A stretch of 6,063 nt of DNA from Gammaproteobacteria bacterium. Lineage in GTDB: Bacteria; Pseudomonadota; Gammaproteobacteria; SZUA-152. The notes under the pieces are model-generated. The model had not been told where the DNA came from. It was given only the letters and a program-made list of their open reading frames with translations, and ran no database searches. The stretch's first letter is position 1. Each line of letters opens with the position of its first letter. The position numbers and the translations under genes were made by a program. The stretch lies in NCBI GenBank assembly GCA_024762755.1, contig JANTGX010000138.1, positions 1 through 6,063 on the forward strand. The letters run 5' to 3'. Shown here piece by piece: positions 1 to 5,351 of this stretch.

Positions 1-8
1 GCCGTCTA

Positions 9-15
9 CTCCTCC
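9..15 (-). promoter_or_regulatory. Possible ribosome binding site of a minus-strand gene beyond the left edge
   Basis: Read on the minus strand, the last bases of the window contain GGAGGAG followed by eight bases (TAGACGGC) up to the edge. That is the right distance for a start codon just outside the window. It lies about 46 bases after the stop of the FGE-like lipoprotein gene, with no intrinsic terminator in between, so a downstream gene could be co-transcribed with it. The purine run alone is weak evidence, since the start codon is not visible. Confidence 0.35.
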
Positions 16-61
16 GTCCTGTGTCGATTTGCGCCCAAGCCTAGCACACGGCGATGACACC

Positions 62-1087
62 TCAGAGGTCACGCGCCAGACGGATTCCGATGTACATGTT
101 GCGGAAGATGGGCCAGCGTGCCCAGCGGTTGGCGGCACGGATGTGGCGAGGATAGCAGTACCAGGACCCGCCGCGCACGACGCGTCGTTCGCAATCCCCG
201 CCCGCTTCCCAGGCACGCCCGTCGCCGGGTGCACCACGGTAGTCGGCATGCCAGCAGTCGGCCGCCCATTCCCAGACATTGCCGGCGGTATCCTGCAGGC
301 CGAAGGCATTGGCGGGGAAACGGCCCACGGGCGCGGGCGCGCCGAAGCCGTCGGCATAGCCGCGGAAGACATCGGGCGTCGGCCCCTCCTGCCGGGCATA
401 GCGCTCCTCATCGGCGGTATGCCGCCACAGGCGTGGCGCCGTCACCGGCCGATCGCCCTCCCCCTTGATGTTGGCCAGCGCGGCCGGGGGCGCGCCCTCG
501 CCCCAGGGGAAGGCGCTCTGGCTGCCGGCACGATTGGCGTACTCCAGCTCCGCCTCGCTGGGCAGACGGTAGTGTGCCCCGCTCTGTTGCGTGAGCCAGC
601 GGGCATAGGCCTGGGCATCGTCCCAGGAGACGTGGACCACCGGCAGGTCCGCCTCGGCGGGCCGGCCGGCGCTGTCGAAACGCCAATCGAGGCGGGGTTC
701 CAGTCGCCAGTCGCCCGTGGCCGGGTCGCGGAAGAAACTGCCTTCCCCACCCTCGGCGCTGGTGACATAGCCACTGGCCTCGACAAAGCGGCGAAACTCG
801 CCCACCGTGACCTCGGTGCGTCCCAACGCGAAGGGGCGCTCGATGTGCACCCGGTGGCGCGGGCCCTCGTTGGCATAGCGACCCGCCTCACCGTCGGGCG
901 AACCCATGATGAAGCTGCCGGCGGGCAGCACCACCATGACGGGTCCCAGGCCACCCTGGCGCAGACCGTCACGGAATTCCGTGCCCACAGCCGGCCGCTG
1001 GGCCGGGCCGGCACAGGCCGCCAGCAGCATGGGCAGCACTAGCAGCGGCCAGAGCCCGTATCGCCGGCGCTCGTTGCCTGTCGTCAT
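62..1087 (-). CDS. SUMF1/FGE-sulfatase-fold lipoprotein (formylglycine-generating-enzyme-like, probably not a true FGE)
   Basis: This 341-aa protein has the whole FGE-sulfatase (SUMF1/EgtB/PvdO) domain. I chose ATG at 1087 because a GAGGAGGG Shine-Dalgarno lies about 7 bases upstream; a TTG two codons earlier is almost on top of that site. Residues 1-25 form a lipoprotein signal: basic ERRR, a hydrophobic stretch, and lipobox LAAC with Cys25. The product should therefore be lipid-anchored on the periplasmic side. Family landmarks in order are FIMGS (59-63), FALGRTEVT (86-94), PVVHVSWDDA (149-158), YRLPSEAELEYA (173-184), FGLQDTAGNVWEW (262-274) and RVVRGGSWYC (302-311). In copper-dependent FGE two cysteines five residues apart bind metal; here Cys311 is present but the second position is Ile316, so formylglycine synthesis is unlikely. 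Cys278 and Cys299 could form a disulfide. The physiological role is unknown; other members of the fold act in oxidation, pyoverdine maturation or sugar binding. Confidence 0.9.
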   Translation of the reverse strand: MTTGNERRRYGLWPLLVLPMLLAACAGPAQRPAVGTEFRDGLRQGGLGPVMVVLPAGSFIMGSPDGEAGRYANEGPRHRVHIERPFALGRTEVTVGEFRRFVEASGYVTSAEGGEGSFFRDPATGDWRLEPRLDWRFDSAGRPAEADLPVVHVSWDDAQAYARWLTQQSGAHYRLPSEAELEYANRAGSQSAFPWGEGAPPAALANIKGEGDRPVTAPRLWRHTADEERYARQEGPTPDVFRGYADGFGAPAPVGRFPANAFGLQDTAGNVWEWAADCWHADYRGAPGDGRAWEAGGDCERRVVRGGSWYCYPRHIRAANRWARWPIFRNMYIGIRLARDL

Positions 1088-1176
1088 ACCCAACCCTCCT
1101 CGAATGACATCCCGCCCAAGGCCGCCATTTTGATCGATCTGTATCGTGTGTACATTTCAGTCGGCCCTGCGCGCAT
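1088..1176 (-). promoter_or_regulatory. Upstream region of the FGE-like gene (probable promoter, poorly defined)
   Basis: These 89 bases lie between the carbonic anhydrase terminator and the FGE-like start codon. Because the terminator separates the two genes, a promoter for the FGE-like gene is expected here. The best pair I can see on the minus strand is TGTACA and CAAAAT, 16 bases apart, each matching four of six consensus positions. An 8-bp palindrome GATCGATC (1132-1139) sits inside the spacer. The Shine-Dalgarno GAGGAGGG is at about 1094-1101. The promoter call is a guess. Confidence 0.25.
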
Positions 1177-1207
1177 AAAAAAGGCCGCGCTCCCGAGAGA
1201 GGCGGCC
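1177..1207 (-). terminator. Rho-independent terminator of the carbonic anhydrase gene
   Basis: On the minus strand GGCCGC pairs perfectly with GCGGCC across a 13-base loop that contains a smaller CTC/GAG pairing, and the stem is followed directly by six T residues (A-run 1177-1182 on the plus strand). This is a textbook intrinsic terminator, about 95 bases beyond the carbonic anhydrase stop codon. It works in one direction only, because no T-run follows the stem on the plus strand. Confidence 0.85.
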
Positions 1208-1285
1208 GCACGGACTGAAAAGGGGCGTCGAGTGGCCCGTCGCGCCGACAGGGCGGGACGACGGGACCGAGCTTGACCACCCCCC

Positions 1286-1300
1286 TCGGCGAGGCGCCGA
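1286..1300 (-). other. Small hairpin immediately after the carbonic anhydrase stop codon
   Basis: TCGGCG and CGCCGA form a perfect 6-bp stem with a 3-base loop, directly adjacent to the TGA at 1301-1303. No T-run follows, so it is not an intrinsic terminator. It could stabilise the 3' end of the message, or be a chance result of high GC content. Confidence 0.4.
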
Positions 1301-2056
1301 TCAGAGCGTGGTCAGCACGAAGCGATCGTTCAGCGGCTGCGTGGGACGGGCGTTCTCTCCCACCACTTTGGCGAACTTCTTCACCTGTGAGGCGGAGACG
1401 TCGATGGGCTGCTGCATGACGAACCACTTCACACCCTCGCTGCAGGGCGGGGTGGTGAGAGAGCCGTTGAAGCGGCTGAAGGTGCGATCGGCGGGCAGCA
1501 GGTCGGCCGGATTGAGACTGACGGAGGCGACCTTCTTCTTGTCTCCAGCATGGGCCGGCATGTGCTGCCAGGCCTTGGCCAGCACGGCGTTTTCAGCACC
1601 GGCCTTGAGGAACACACCGACCACGGCCAACTGGCCCTTGGCGCTCTTGTGCACCAGGTGCATCTCCATGTCGTGGTGCTTGCCGCCGACGGTGTTCTCG
1701 CTGGGGGTGTGGAAATGGAACTGCAACAGCTCGAACTTCTCCCCATCGACGGTGATACTCGAACCCTGGCCGCGGTTCACCTGGATGGTGTGGCCATTGT
1801 TGAGGATGTCCAGCTTGGCCTGCTTGTAGTCGAACTGGATGGGTTCGATCTCGGCACGGATGGCGCGGGGGATGTCGATGGGAGACTGCCGGGTGCCGGT
1901 ACCACAGACCGCGTATTCCTTGCTCAGCTCGGCCCAGTGGGCAGGGCCTCCGTGACCTTCGTAGCCCCAGTGGACCCCGTGGCCACCACCGGCGAGGGCA
2001 CCGGCGCTGTATGTGAGGGCGGCTACCAGGGGAAGAACCCGAACGCTACGCAACAT
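1301..2056 (-). CDS. cah: Alpha-class carbonic anhydrase, secreted (periplasmic)
   Basis: This 251-aa protein catalyses reversible CO2 hydration with zinc. Residues 1-22 are a Sec signal peptide (basic start, hydrophobic core, Ala-Leu-Ala before the likely cleavage site), leaving a mature enzyme of about 229 residues, normal for bacterial alpha enzymes. The whole active site is visible: zinc ligands His114 and His116 (in LLQFHFHTPSEN) and His133 (in MEMHLVH), gatekeeper Glu120, outer-sphere Glu131, Thr201 and Thr202 in GSLTTPPC, and His89 in NNGHT at the proton-shuttle position. Cys51 and Cys205 are the pair that forms the structural disulfide in bacterial alpha enzymes, which fits an oxidising compartment. 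The ATG at 2056 has AAGGAG about 7 bases upstream. The gene ends in its own terminator, so it looks monocistronic. Likely roles are periplasmic CO2/bicarbonate interconversion for carbon fixation or pH balance; this is inferred from the family. Confidence 0.97.
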   Translation of the reverse strand: MLRSVRVLPLVAALTYSAGALAGGGHGVHWGYEGHGGPAHWAELSKEYAVCGTGTRQSPIDIPRAIRAEIEPIQFDYKQAKLDILNNGHTIQVNRGQGSSITVDGEKFELLQFHFHTPSENTVGGKHHDMEMHLVHKSAKGQLAVVGVFLKAGAENAVLAKAWQHMPAHAGDKKKVASVSLNPADLLPADRTFSRFNGSLTTPPCSEGVKWFVMQQPIDVSASQVKKFAKVVGENARPTQPLNDRFVLTTL

Positions 2057-2063
2057 AATTACT

Positions 2064-2069
2064 CTCCTT
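2064..2069 (-). promoter_or_regulatory. Ribosome binding site of the carbonic anhydrase gene
   Basis: On the minus strand AAGGAG lies 7 bases before the ATG at 2056, a near-consensus Shine-Dalgarno that fixes the start codon. The surrounding leader (2057-2100) is AT-rich compared with the rest of the window. Confidence 0.8.
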
Positions 2070-2168
2070 ACATTATTTTTCGACTAGTTTGTTATGGATG
2101 AAACATCGCGATTGAAATCGTGGCATGCGAAGATGCCCTTCCGACCCGACTCCGGCCCGAAACCGCAA

Positions 2169-2198
2169 TAACCTAGCCTTATCGAAAGATAAGGTCAA
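2169..2198 (-). promoter_or_regulatory. Putative carbonic anhydrase promoter with a dyad operator in its spacer
   Basis: On the minus strand TTGACC (five of six matches to the -35 consensus) is followed by a perfect dyad CCTTATC-TTTC-GATAAGG that begins within the -35 box (2177-2194). A -10-like TAGGTT follows at a 17-base spacing, or GGTTAT at 19. Arms of 7-4-7 bases lying between -35 and -10 resemble the layout of MerR/SoxR-family operators. No regulator gene is in the window. A start here would give a leader of roughly 100 bases. The dyad is seen directly; the promoter and regulator class are inference. Confidence 0.4.
2177..2194. repeat. Perfect 18-bp inverted repeat (7-4-7) in the divergent intergenic region
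   Basis: CCTTATC and GATAAGG are exact inverse complements separated by GAAA. The repeat sits 46 bases upstream of the HbpS-like start codon and about 120 bases upstream of the carbonic anhydrase start, so a bound regulator could affect either gene. If transcribed rightward it would instead fold as an RNA stem with a GAAA (GNRA-type) tetraloop. Confidence 0.7.
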
Positions 2199-2240
2199 TG
2201 CATGGAAACCCATCACCCGATCCGATTCTGGAGGTGCACG

Positions 2241-2741
2241 ATGACTGCGCGAAACCTGCTGATCGCCCTAGCCCTTTCCCTACTCAACCCCCTGTCGGCC
2301 GTGGCGGAGCAGCCGCTGATGGTTAAGATCCCCCGCCTCTCCCTGGACACCGCCCTGCGCGCGGCACAGGCGGCCATCGCCACCTGCCGCAAAGAGGCCG
2401 TGCAGGTGGCGGTGACCATCGTCGACCGCGGCGGCCATCCACAGGTCGTCCTGCGCGACGTGCTGGCCATGGACCTGACCCTGACCGTCAGCCGCGACAA
2501 GGCCTATACCGCGCTGTCCTTCAACACGCCTACCGGACAGCTCGATGCGCGCTTCACCTCGCCCTTCTCCGTGGCCAAGACACCGGGGCTGGTGCTCTCC
2601 GCCGGCGGTCTGCCCATCGCCGCTGGCGGCGCCATCCTCGGCGGCATCGGCGTCTCCGGCGCCCCCTCCGGCAAGACCGACGAGAAGTGCGCGCAGGCCG
2701 GCATCGATGCCATCATCGACGACCTGGAGATGGCCGACTAG
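2241..2741 (+). CDS. Secreted GlcG/HbpS-like heme-binding family protein
   Basis: The chosen ATG at 2241 gives 166 aa, with GGAGGTG 6-7 bases upstream. An in-frame ATG at 2202 would place 13 extra residues before the signal peptide and has no clear Shine-Dalgarno. Residues 1-22 are a Sec signal (NLLIALALSLL, then Ala-Val-Ala before the predicted cut), so the mature protein is exported. The rest matches the GlcG/HbpS domain: helix LDTALRAAQAAIATC, strand VQVAVTIVDRGGHPQVVLR, and the family's glycine-rich core PGLVLSAGGLPIAAGG followed by GGIGVSGAPSGKTDEKCAQAGIDAI. Family members are small oligomeric proteins; Streptomyces HbpS binds heme and helps sense redox stress, while GlcG of the glycolate locus has no settled function. 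Heme binding here is inferred from the family. It is divergent from the carbonic anhydrase gene and 59 bases upstream of a small gene on the same strand. Confidence 0.88.
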   Translation: MTARNLLIALALSLLNPLSAVAEQPLMVKIPRLSLDTALRAAQAAIATCRKEAVQVAVTIVDRGGHPQVVLRDVLAMDLTLTVSRDKAYTALSFNTPTGQLDARFTSPFSVAKTPGLVLSAGGLPIAAGGAILGGIGVSGAPSGKTDEKCAQAGIDAIIDDLEMAD

Positions 2742-2800
2742 GAGTCTGGGAGTGCATACTCTCTTGGTGAGACCATCCATTCACCCGCAGGAGGAACGAC

Positions 2801-3007
2801 ATGTACCTGAAAGACAAAAAGAACGGCGACCTGATCGAAGTGCTGGACATGGCAGCCCTCATCGACCCCTTCCAAACGGCCTTCGAGGGCCGCCCCCACG
2901 CCGGCGAAGAATTGCAGGAGCCCCGCCGCTACGAAAAGGCCGAGATGGTCTTCCCCTCCGACGAGCCCCTGCCCCGCTGCTGGATCGACCCCCACTACCG
3001 CAGCTGA
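2801..3007 (+). CDS. Small protein of unknown function, 68 aa
   Basis: I do not recognise a characterised family. The gene is supported by an AGGAGG Shine-Dalgarno 6 bases before the ATG and by the same GC-biased codon use as its neighbours. The protein is soluble and acidic, with no signal peptide or membrane segment: N-terminal MYLKDKKNGDLIEVLD, a middle EELQEPRRYEKAEMVFPSDE, and a C-terminal PLPRCWIDPHYRS. It has one cysteine (Cys60) and two histidines (33 and 65), too few for a classical zinc finger or ferredoxin site. It lies between the HbpS-like gene (59-base gap) and the radical SAM gene (139-base gap) on the same strand, so it may be co-transcribed with one or both. The LPRCW...DPHY end looks like the most constrained part, but that is an impression without an alignment. 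Confidence 0.75.
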   Translation: MYLKDKKNGDLIEVLDMAALIDPFQTAFEGRPHAGEELQEPRRYEKAEMVFPSDEPLPRCWIDPHYRS

Positions 3008-3012
3008 ACCCC

Positions 3013-3035
3013 GCGGGGCGGTGGGGCCGCCCCGC
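3013..3035 (+). other. Strong GC hairpin after the small-protein gene, no U-tract
   Basis: GCGGGGCGG pairs perfectly with CCGCCCCGC (9 bp) across the loop TGGGG, starting 6 bases after the stop of the 68-aa gene. No T-run follows on the plus strand; the nearby A6 run (3046-3051) is on the wrong side for termination in either direction. It could act as a U-less or factor-assisted terminator, or as a 3'-end stabiliser that separates expression of the small gene from the radical SAM gene. Confidence 0.6.
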
Positions 3036-3146
3036 CATGCCCGATAAAAAAGCTATGGAATCCATCCCTTTCGGGTAATATGCTGACGCAGACCGGGCAC
3101 CATAAGACCCGGCGGTCGACGCTTCAGCGCAAGAGAGGGATTCCAC
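3036..3146 (+). promoter_or_regulatory. Leader/promoter region of the radical SAM gene
   Basis: This is the rest of the 139-base gap before the radical SAM start codon. A TAATAT hexamer (3076-3081) is a fair -10 candidate, but no convincing -35 lies 16-18 bases upstream. Beyond it, CCGGG (3093-3097) can pair with CCCGG (3108-3112). TGGAATCC (3056-3063) is an exact inverse complement of GGATTCCA (3138-3145), which ends one base before the ATG. The Shine-Dalgarno is the purine run AGAGAGGGA, about 7 bases before the start. An internal promoter is plausible but not proved. Confidence 0.3.
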
Positions 3147-4568
3147 ATGGACACCAGCAATTGGATCGCCGAGGCCCGCGAGGGGCTGCGGGAACTGGCC
3201 ACCGACGACATCCGCGAGAGCGGCCTGCTGCCCGGTGACGGCAACAAATTCTTCCCCGTGATCGGCTATCCGCCGCTGACCATGTTCCGCGACATGGACC
3301 AGGGCCCGCTGTTCGAAAACCTCGACCTGCGCCCGGCCAGCCCCACCATCGCCTACGCACACATCCCCTTCTGTCCCTCGCGCTGCACCTTCTGTCACTG
3401 GATCACCAAGACCAAGTCGAAGGCCGATGCGGTGGACGAATACCTCGACCACCTGGCGCAGGAGATGGCCCTCTACCGCAGCAACATGGGCGTGGACGCC
3501 ATCCCCGCGCGCTCGGTATTGATCGGCGGCGGCACCCCCACCTACCTCGACCCGAAGCAGATGGAGCGCTTCCTGCGCGACTTCACCCGCCACTTCGACC
3601 TCAGCGCCTGCAGCCAATTCTCCATGGAGGCGGAGCCCACCACCCTGCTGGGCCGGGAAGGGCTGGAGAAGCTGCGCATCATGAAGGACTACGGCGTGGA
3701 CCGCATCAGCCTCGGCGTGCAGTCCTTCGACGACGACGTGCTGGGCGCCATGGGCCGCACCCACAGCAACGCCGACACCCTGGAGTCCATCCGCCAGATG
3801 CGCCGCGCGGGCATCGACAACATCGCCATCGACCTCATCTACGCCTACCCCAACCAGACCGTCGAACAGTGGGTGGAAGGCATGCTCACCGCCGTCTCCC
3901 TGGACATCGAGAGCTACCAGCTCTACCGCCTGCGCATCCGCCAGCATGGCGACCGCCAGGGCAACATCCTCCAGGTGCAGCAAAAGAAACCGGACCGCTT
4001 CCCCAAGGCCGACGAGATCCAGCTGATGAAATACCTCGGCATCATGATCTCCGAGCGCCACGGCTTCGACGAACACCAGACGCGCATCTTCGCCCGCCAG
4101 GCCGACGACATCTCCCACTACCTGCGCGACTGGTGCTGCGACCTCACCGACGTCACCGGCGTCGGCGTCTCCGCCTGGTCCAACCTGCGCGGGGTGTTCT
4201 CCCTCAACGAGGGCGACGCCGACCTGGAGAATTACTACCGACACATCCGCGAAGGCCGGGTGTCCGTCAACCGCGGCAAGATCCGCAGCGCCGACGACGA
4301 ACGCCGCCGCTGCTTCATCCTGCCGCTGAAGAACACGCGGGTGAGCAAGCGGGTGTTCAGCGAGCGCACCGGCGAGCAGGTCGAAGCGGCCTTCGGCCCG
4401 CAGATGGCCTGGCTGGAAGGTCTTGGCCTGCTCGCGCAGGATGCCGAGCACGTCTGGCTCACCCGCCGCGGACGCTTCTTCGCCGACGAGGTGGCGACCC
4501 AGTTCTTCGACCCGAACTATCTGCCCTTTCCCGAGGTGGTGCGGGCGCCCGACGGCCTGCCGGCCTGA
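3147..4568 (+). CDS. HemN/HemW-like radical SAM protein (coproporphyrinogen III oxidase-like family)
   Basis: This 473-aa cytoplasmic protein has a radical SAM core with a CxxxCxxC cluster motif (Cys76, Cys80, Cys83 in AHIPFCPSRCTFC), which should bind a 4Fe-4S cluster and S-adenosylmethionine. GGGTP (127-131) is the SAM-contacting motif, FSMEAEP follows at 158-164, and GVDRISLGVQSFDD (183-196) and DLIYAYP (229-235) are HemN-family signatures. GVGVSAWS (338-345), then YYRHIREGR and RGKIRSADDERRR, form the HemN C-terminal region. HemN makes protoporphyrinogen IX anaerobically, HemW is a heme chaperone, and ChuW/HutW relatives open heme. The fourth HemN cysteine (CxC after the motif) is Trp85 here, and the HemW heme motif HNxxYW appears only as HYLRDW (324-329), followed by Cys330-Cys331. 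The exact reaction is therefore unsettled; the neighbouring HbpS-like gene favours a heme or tetrapyrrole substrate. The gene converges on the ABC genes with 15 bases between stops. Confidence 0.93.
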   Translation: MDTSNWIAEAREGLRELATDDIRESGLLPGDGNKFFPVIGYPPLTMFRDMDQGPLFENLDLRPASPTIAYAHIPFCPSRCTFCHWITKTKSKADAVDEYLDHLAQEMALYRSNMGVDAIPARSVLIGGGTPTYLDPKQMERFLRDFTRHFDLSACSQFSMEAEPTTLLGREGLEKLRIMKDYGVDRISLGVQSFDDDVLGAMGRTHSNADTLESIRQMRRAGIDNIAIDLIYAYPNQTVEQWVEGMLTAVSLDIESYQLYRLRIRQHGDRQGNILQVQQKKPDRFPKADEIQLMKYLGIMISERHGFDEHQTRIFARQADDISHYLRDWCCDLTDVTGVGVSAWSNLRGVFSLNEGDADLENYYRHIREGRVSVNRGKIRSADDERRRCFILPLKNTRVSKRVFSERTGEQVEAAFGPQMAWLEGLGLLAQDAEHVWLTRRGRFFADEVATQFFDPNYLPFPEVVRAPDGLPA

Positions 4569-4583
4569 AACGACGCGCGCCCC
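4569..4583. other. 15-bp convergent intergenic gap without a terminator
   Basis: The stop codon of the radical SAM gene ends at 4568 and that of the permease begins (on the minus strand) at 4586. The gap is too short for a stem-loop plus T-run, and none is seen in the adjoining coding ends. Transcripts from the two sides probably overlap. Confidence 0.6.
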
Positions 4584-5351
4584 TCACTTCCCCCGCCACG
4601 GCACCAGCCGCCGCTGCAGCCAGTCCAGCGTCACGGAGAAGGCCAGCCCCAGGGCGCCGATGACGAAGATGCCGGCGTACATGGACTTGATGGAGAAGGT
4701 CTCCCACGACTGCCAGATGAGATAGCCGATGCCGGCGTCGGCGCCGGAGAACTCCGCGGCGACGACGATCACCAGGCTGTAGCCGATGGCCAGGCGCAGG
4801 CCGGTGAAGATGGACGGCAGGGCGCCGGGCAGCACCACCCGCCGAATGAGGCGCCAGCGGCCGATGCCGTTGACCCGCGCCACGTCGTGATAGATACGCG
4901 GCAGACTCTCCACCCCGTGCAGGGTGTTGATGAGCACCAGAAAGAAGCTGCCGATGCCCACCACCACGATCTTCGACAGCTCGCCGATGCCGAACACCAG
5001 CATGATCAGCGGCAGGATGGCGATCTTCGGAATGGGGTAGGTCAGCGCCACCAGGGGGAACAGCGCCGCGCGCAGCGTGGCCGACAGGCCCATGGCCACG
5101 CCCATCCCCACCCCCAGCAGGCAGCCCCCCAGGTAGCCCCAGAAGATGCGCGACAGGCTGGCGCGGATATCCGTCAGCAGACCCTCCTGCGGACTGACCC
5201 AGAACAGGTGATAGAGGATTGCGCTGGGCGCGGGGAAGAATCGTGCATCCAGCCAGCCGCTGCGGGTGAGCAGCTCCCACAGACCCAGGGCGAGGACCGG
5301 CGAGAGCAGCAGCCAGATACGCGGCACCCGGGCCGCCTGCCGCTCGCTCAT
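4584..5351 (-). CDS. ABC transporter permease, nitrate/sulfonate/taurine (SsuC/TauC) class
   Basis: This 255-aa inner-membrane protein forms the channel of an ABC importer. I chose ATG at 5351 because it overlaps the ATPase stop as ATGA, the usual sign of translational coupling; a GTG 24 bases upstream would lie inside the ATPase gene. Hydrophobic segments occur at about residues 12-28, 72-92, 97-118, 126-143, 188-200 and 224-243, matching the six-helix BPD_transp_1 layout. The cytoplasmic EAA loop that docks on the ATPase is seen at about 158-186, including ARVNGIGRWRLIRRVVLPGA. RFFPAPSAI near the N-terminus and TYPIPKIAILPL (104-115) are typical of the sulfonate, nitrate and thiamine-precursor permeases. 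The substrate cannot be told without the binding protein, which is not in the window. Confidence 0.92.
   Translation of the reverse strand: MSERQAARVPRIWLLLSPVLALGLWELLTRSGWLDARFFPAPSAILYHLFWVSPQEGLLTDIRASLSRIFWGYLGGCLLGVGMGVAMGLSATLRAALFPLVALTYPIPKIAILPLIMLVFGIGELSKIVVVGIGSFFLVLINTLHGVESLPRIYHDVARVNGIGRWRLIRRVVLPGALPSIFTGLRLAIGYSLVIVVAAEFSGADAGIGYLIWQSWETFSIKSMYAGIFVIGALGLAFSVTLDWLQRRLVPWRGK

Noticed and set aside
29..1042. Long plus-strand open frame of 337 codons opposite the FGE-like gene
   Set aside because: It is rich in Gly, Ala, Arg and His without domain-like patterning, has no Shine-Dalgarno, and lies opposite a gene with clear family motifs. High GC content explains the lack of stops.
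2177..2194. Reading the dyad as an FNR/Anr or CRP box
   Set aside because: The TTATC-N4-GATAA core has the 5-4-5 spacing of an FNR site but lacks the TTGA/TCAA half-sites, and it does not match TGTGA-N6-TCACA.
2202..2240. Upstream ATG at 2202 as start of the HbpS-like gene
   Set aside because: It would bury the signal peptide behind 13 extra residues and has no Shine-Dalgarno, whereas the ATG at 2241 has GGAGGTG at good spacing and gives a normal signal peptide.
3013..3051. Hairpin plus A6 run as an intrinsic terminator
   Set aside because: The A-run follows the stem on the plus strand, so the RNA would have A residues, not U; on the minus strand the T-run precedes the stem. Neither orientation gives a stem followed by U residues.
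3056..3146. SAM, SAH or other known riboswitch ahead of the radical SAM gene
   Set aside because: Only short stems are present, and I see no conserved core of any riboswitch class I know.
2859..4451. Minus-strand open frame of 530 codons opposite the radical SAM gene
   Set aside because: Although longer than the real gene, its sequence is a low-complexity Val/Ala/Gly/His/Asp mix typical of the antisense of GC-rich codons. It runs across the 68-aa gene and the intergenic hairpin and has no recognisable motif.
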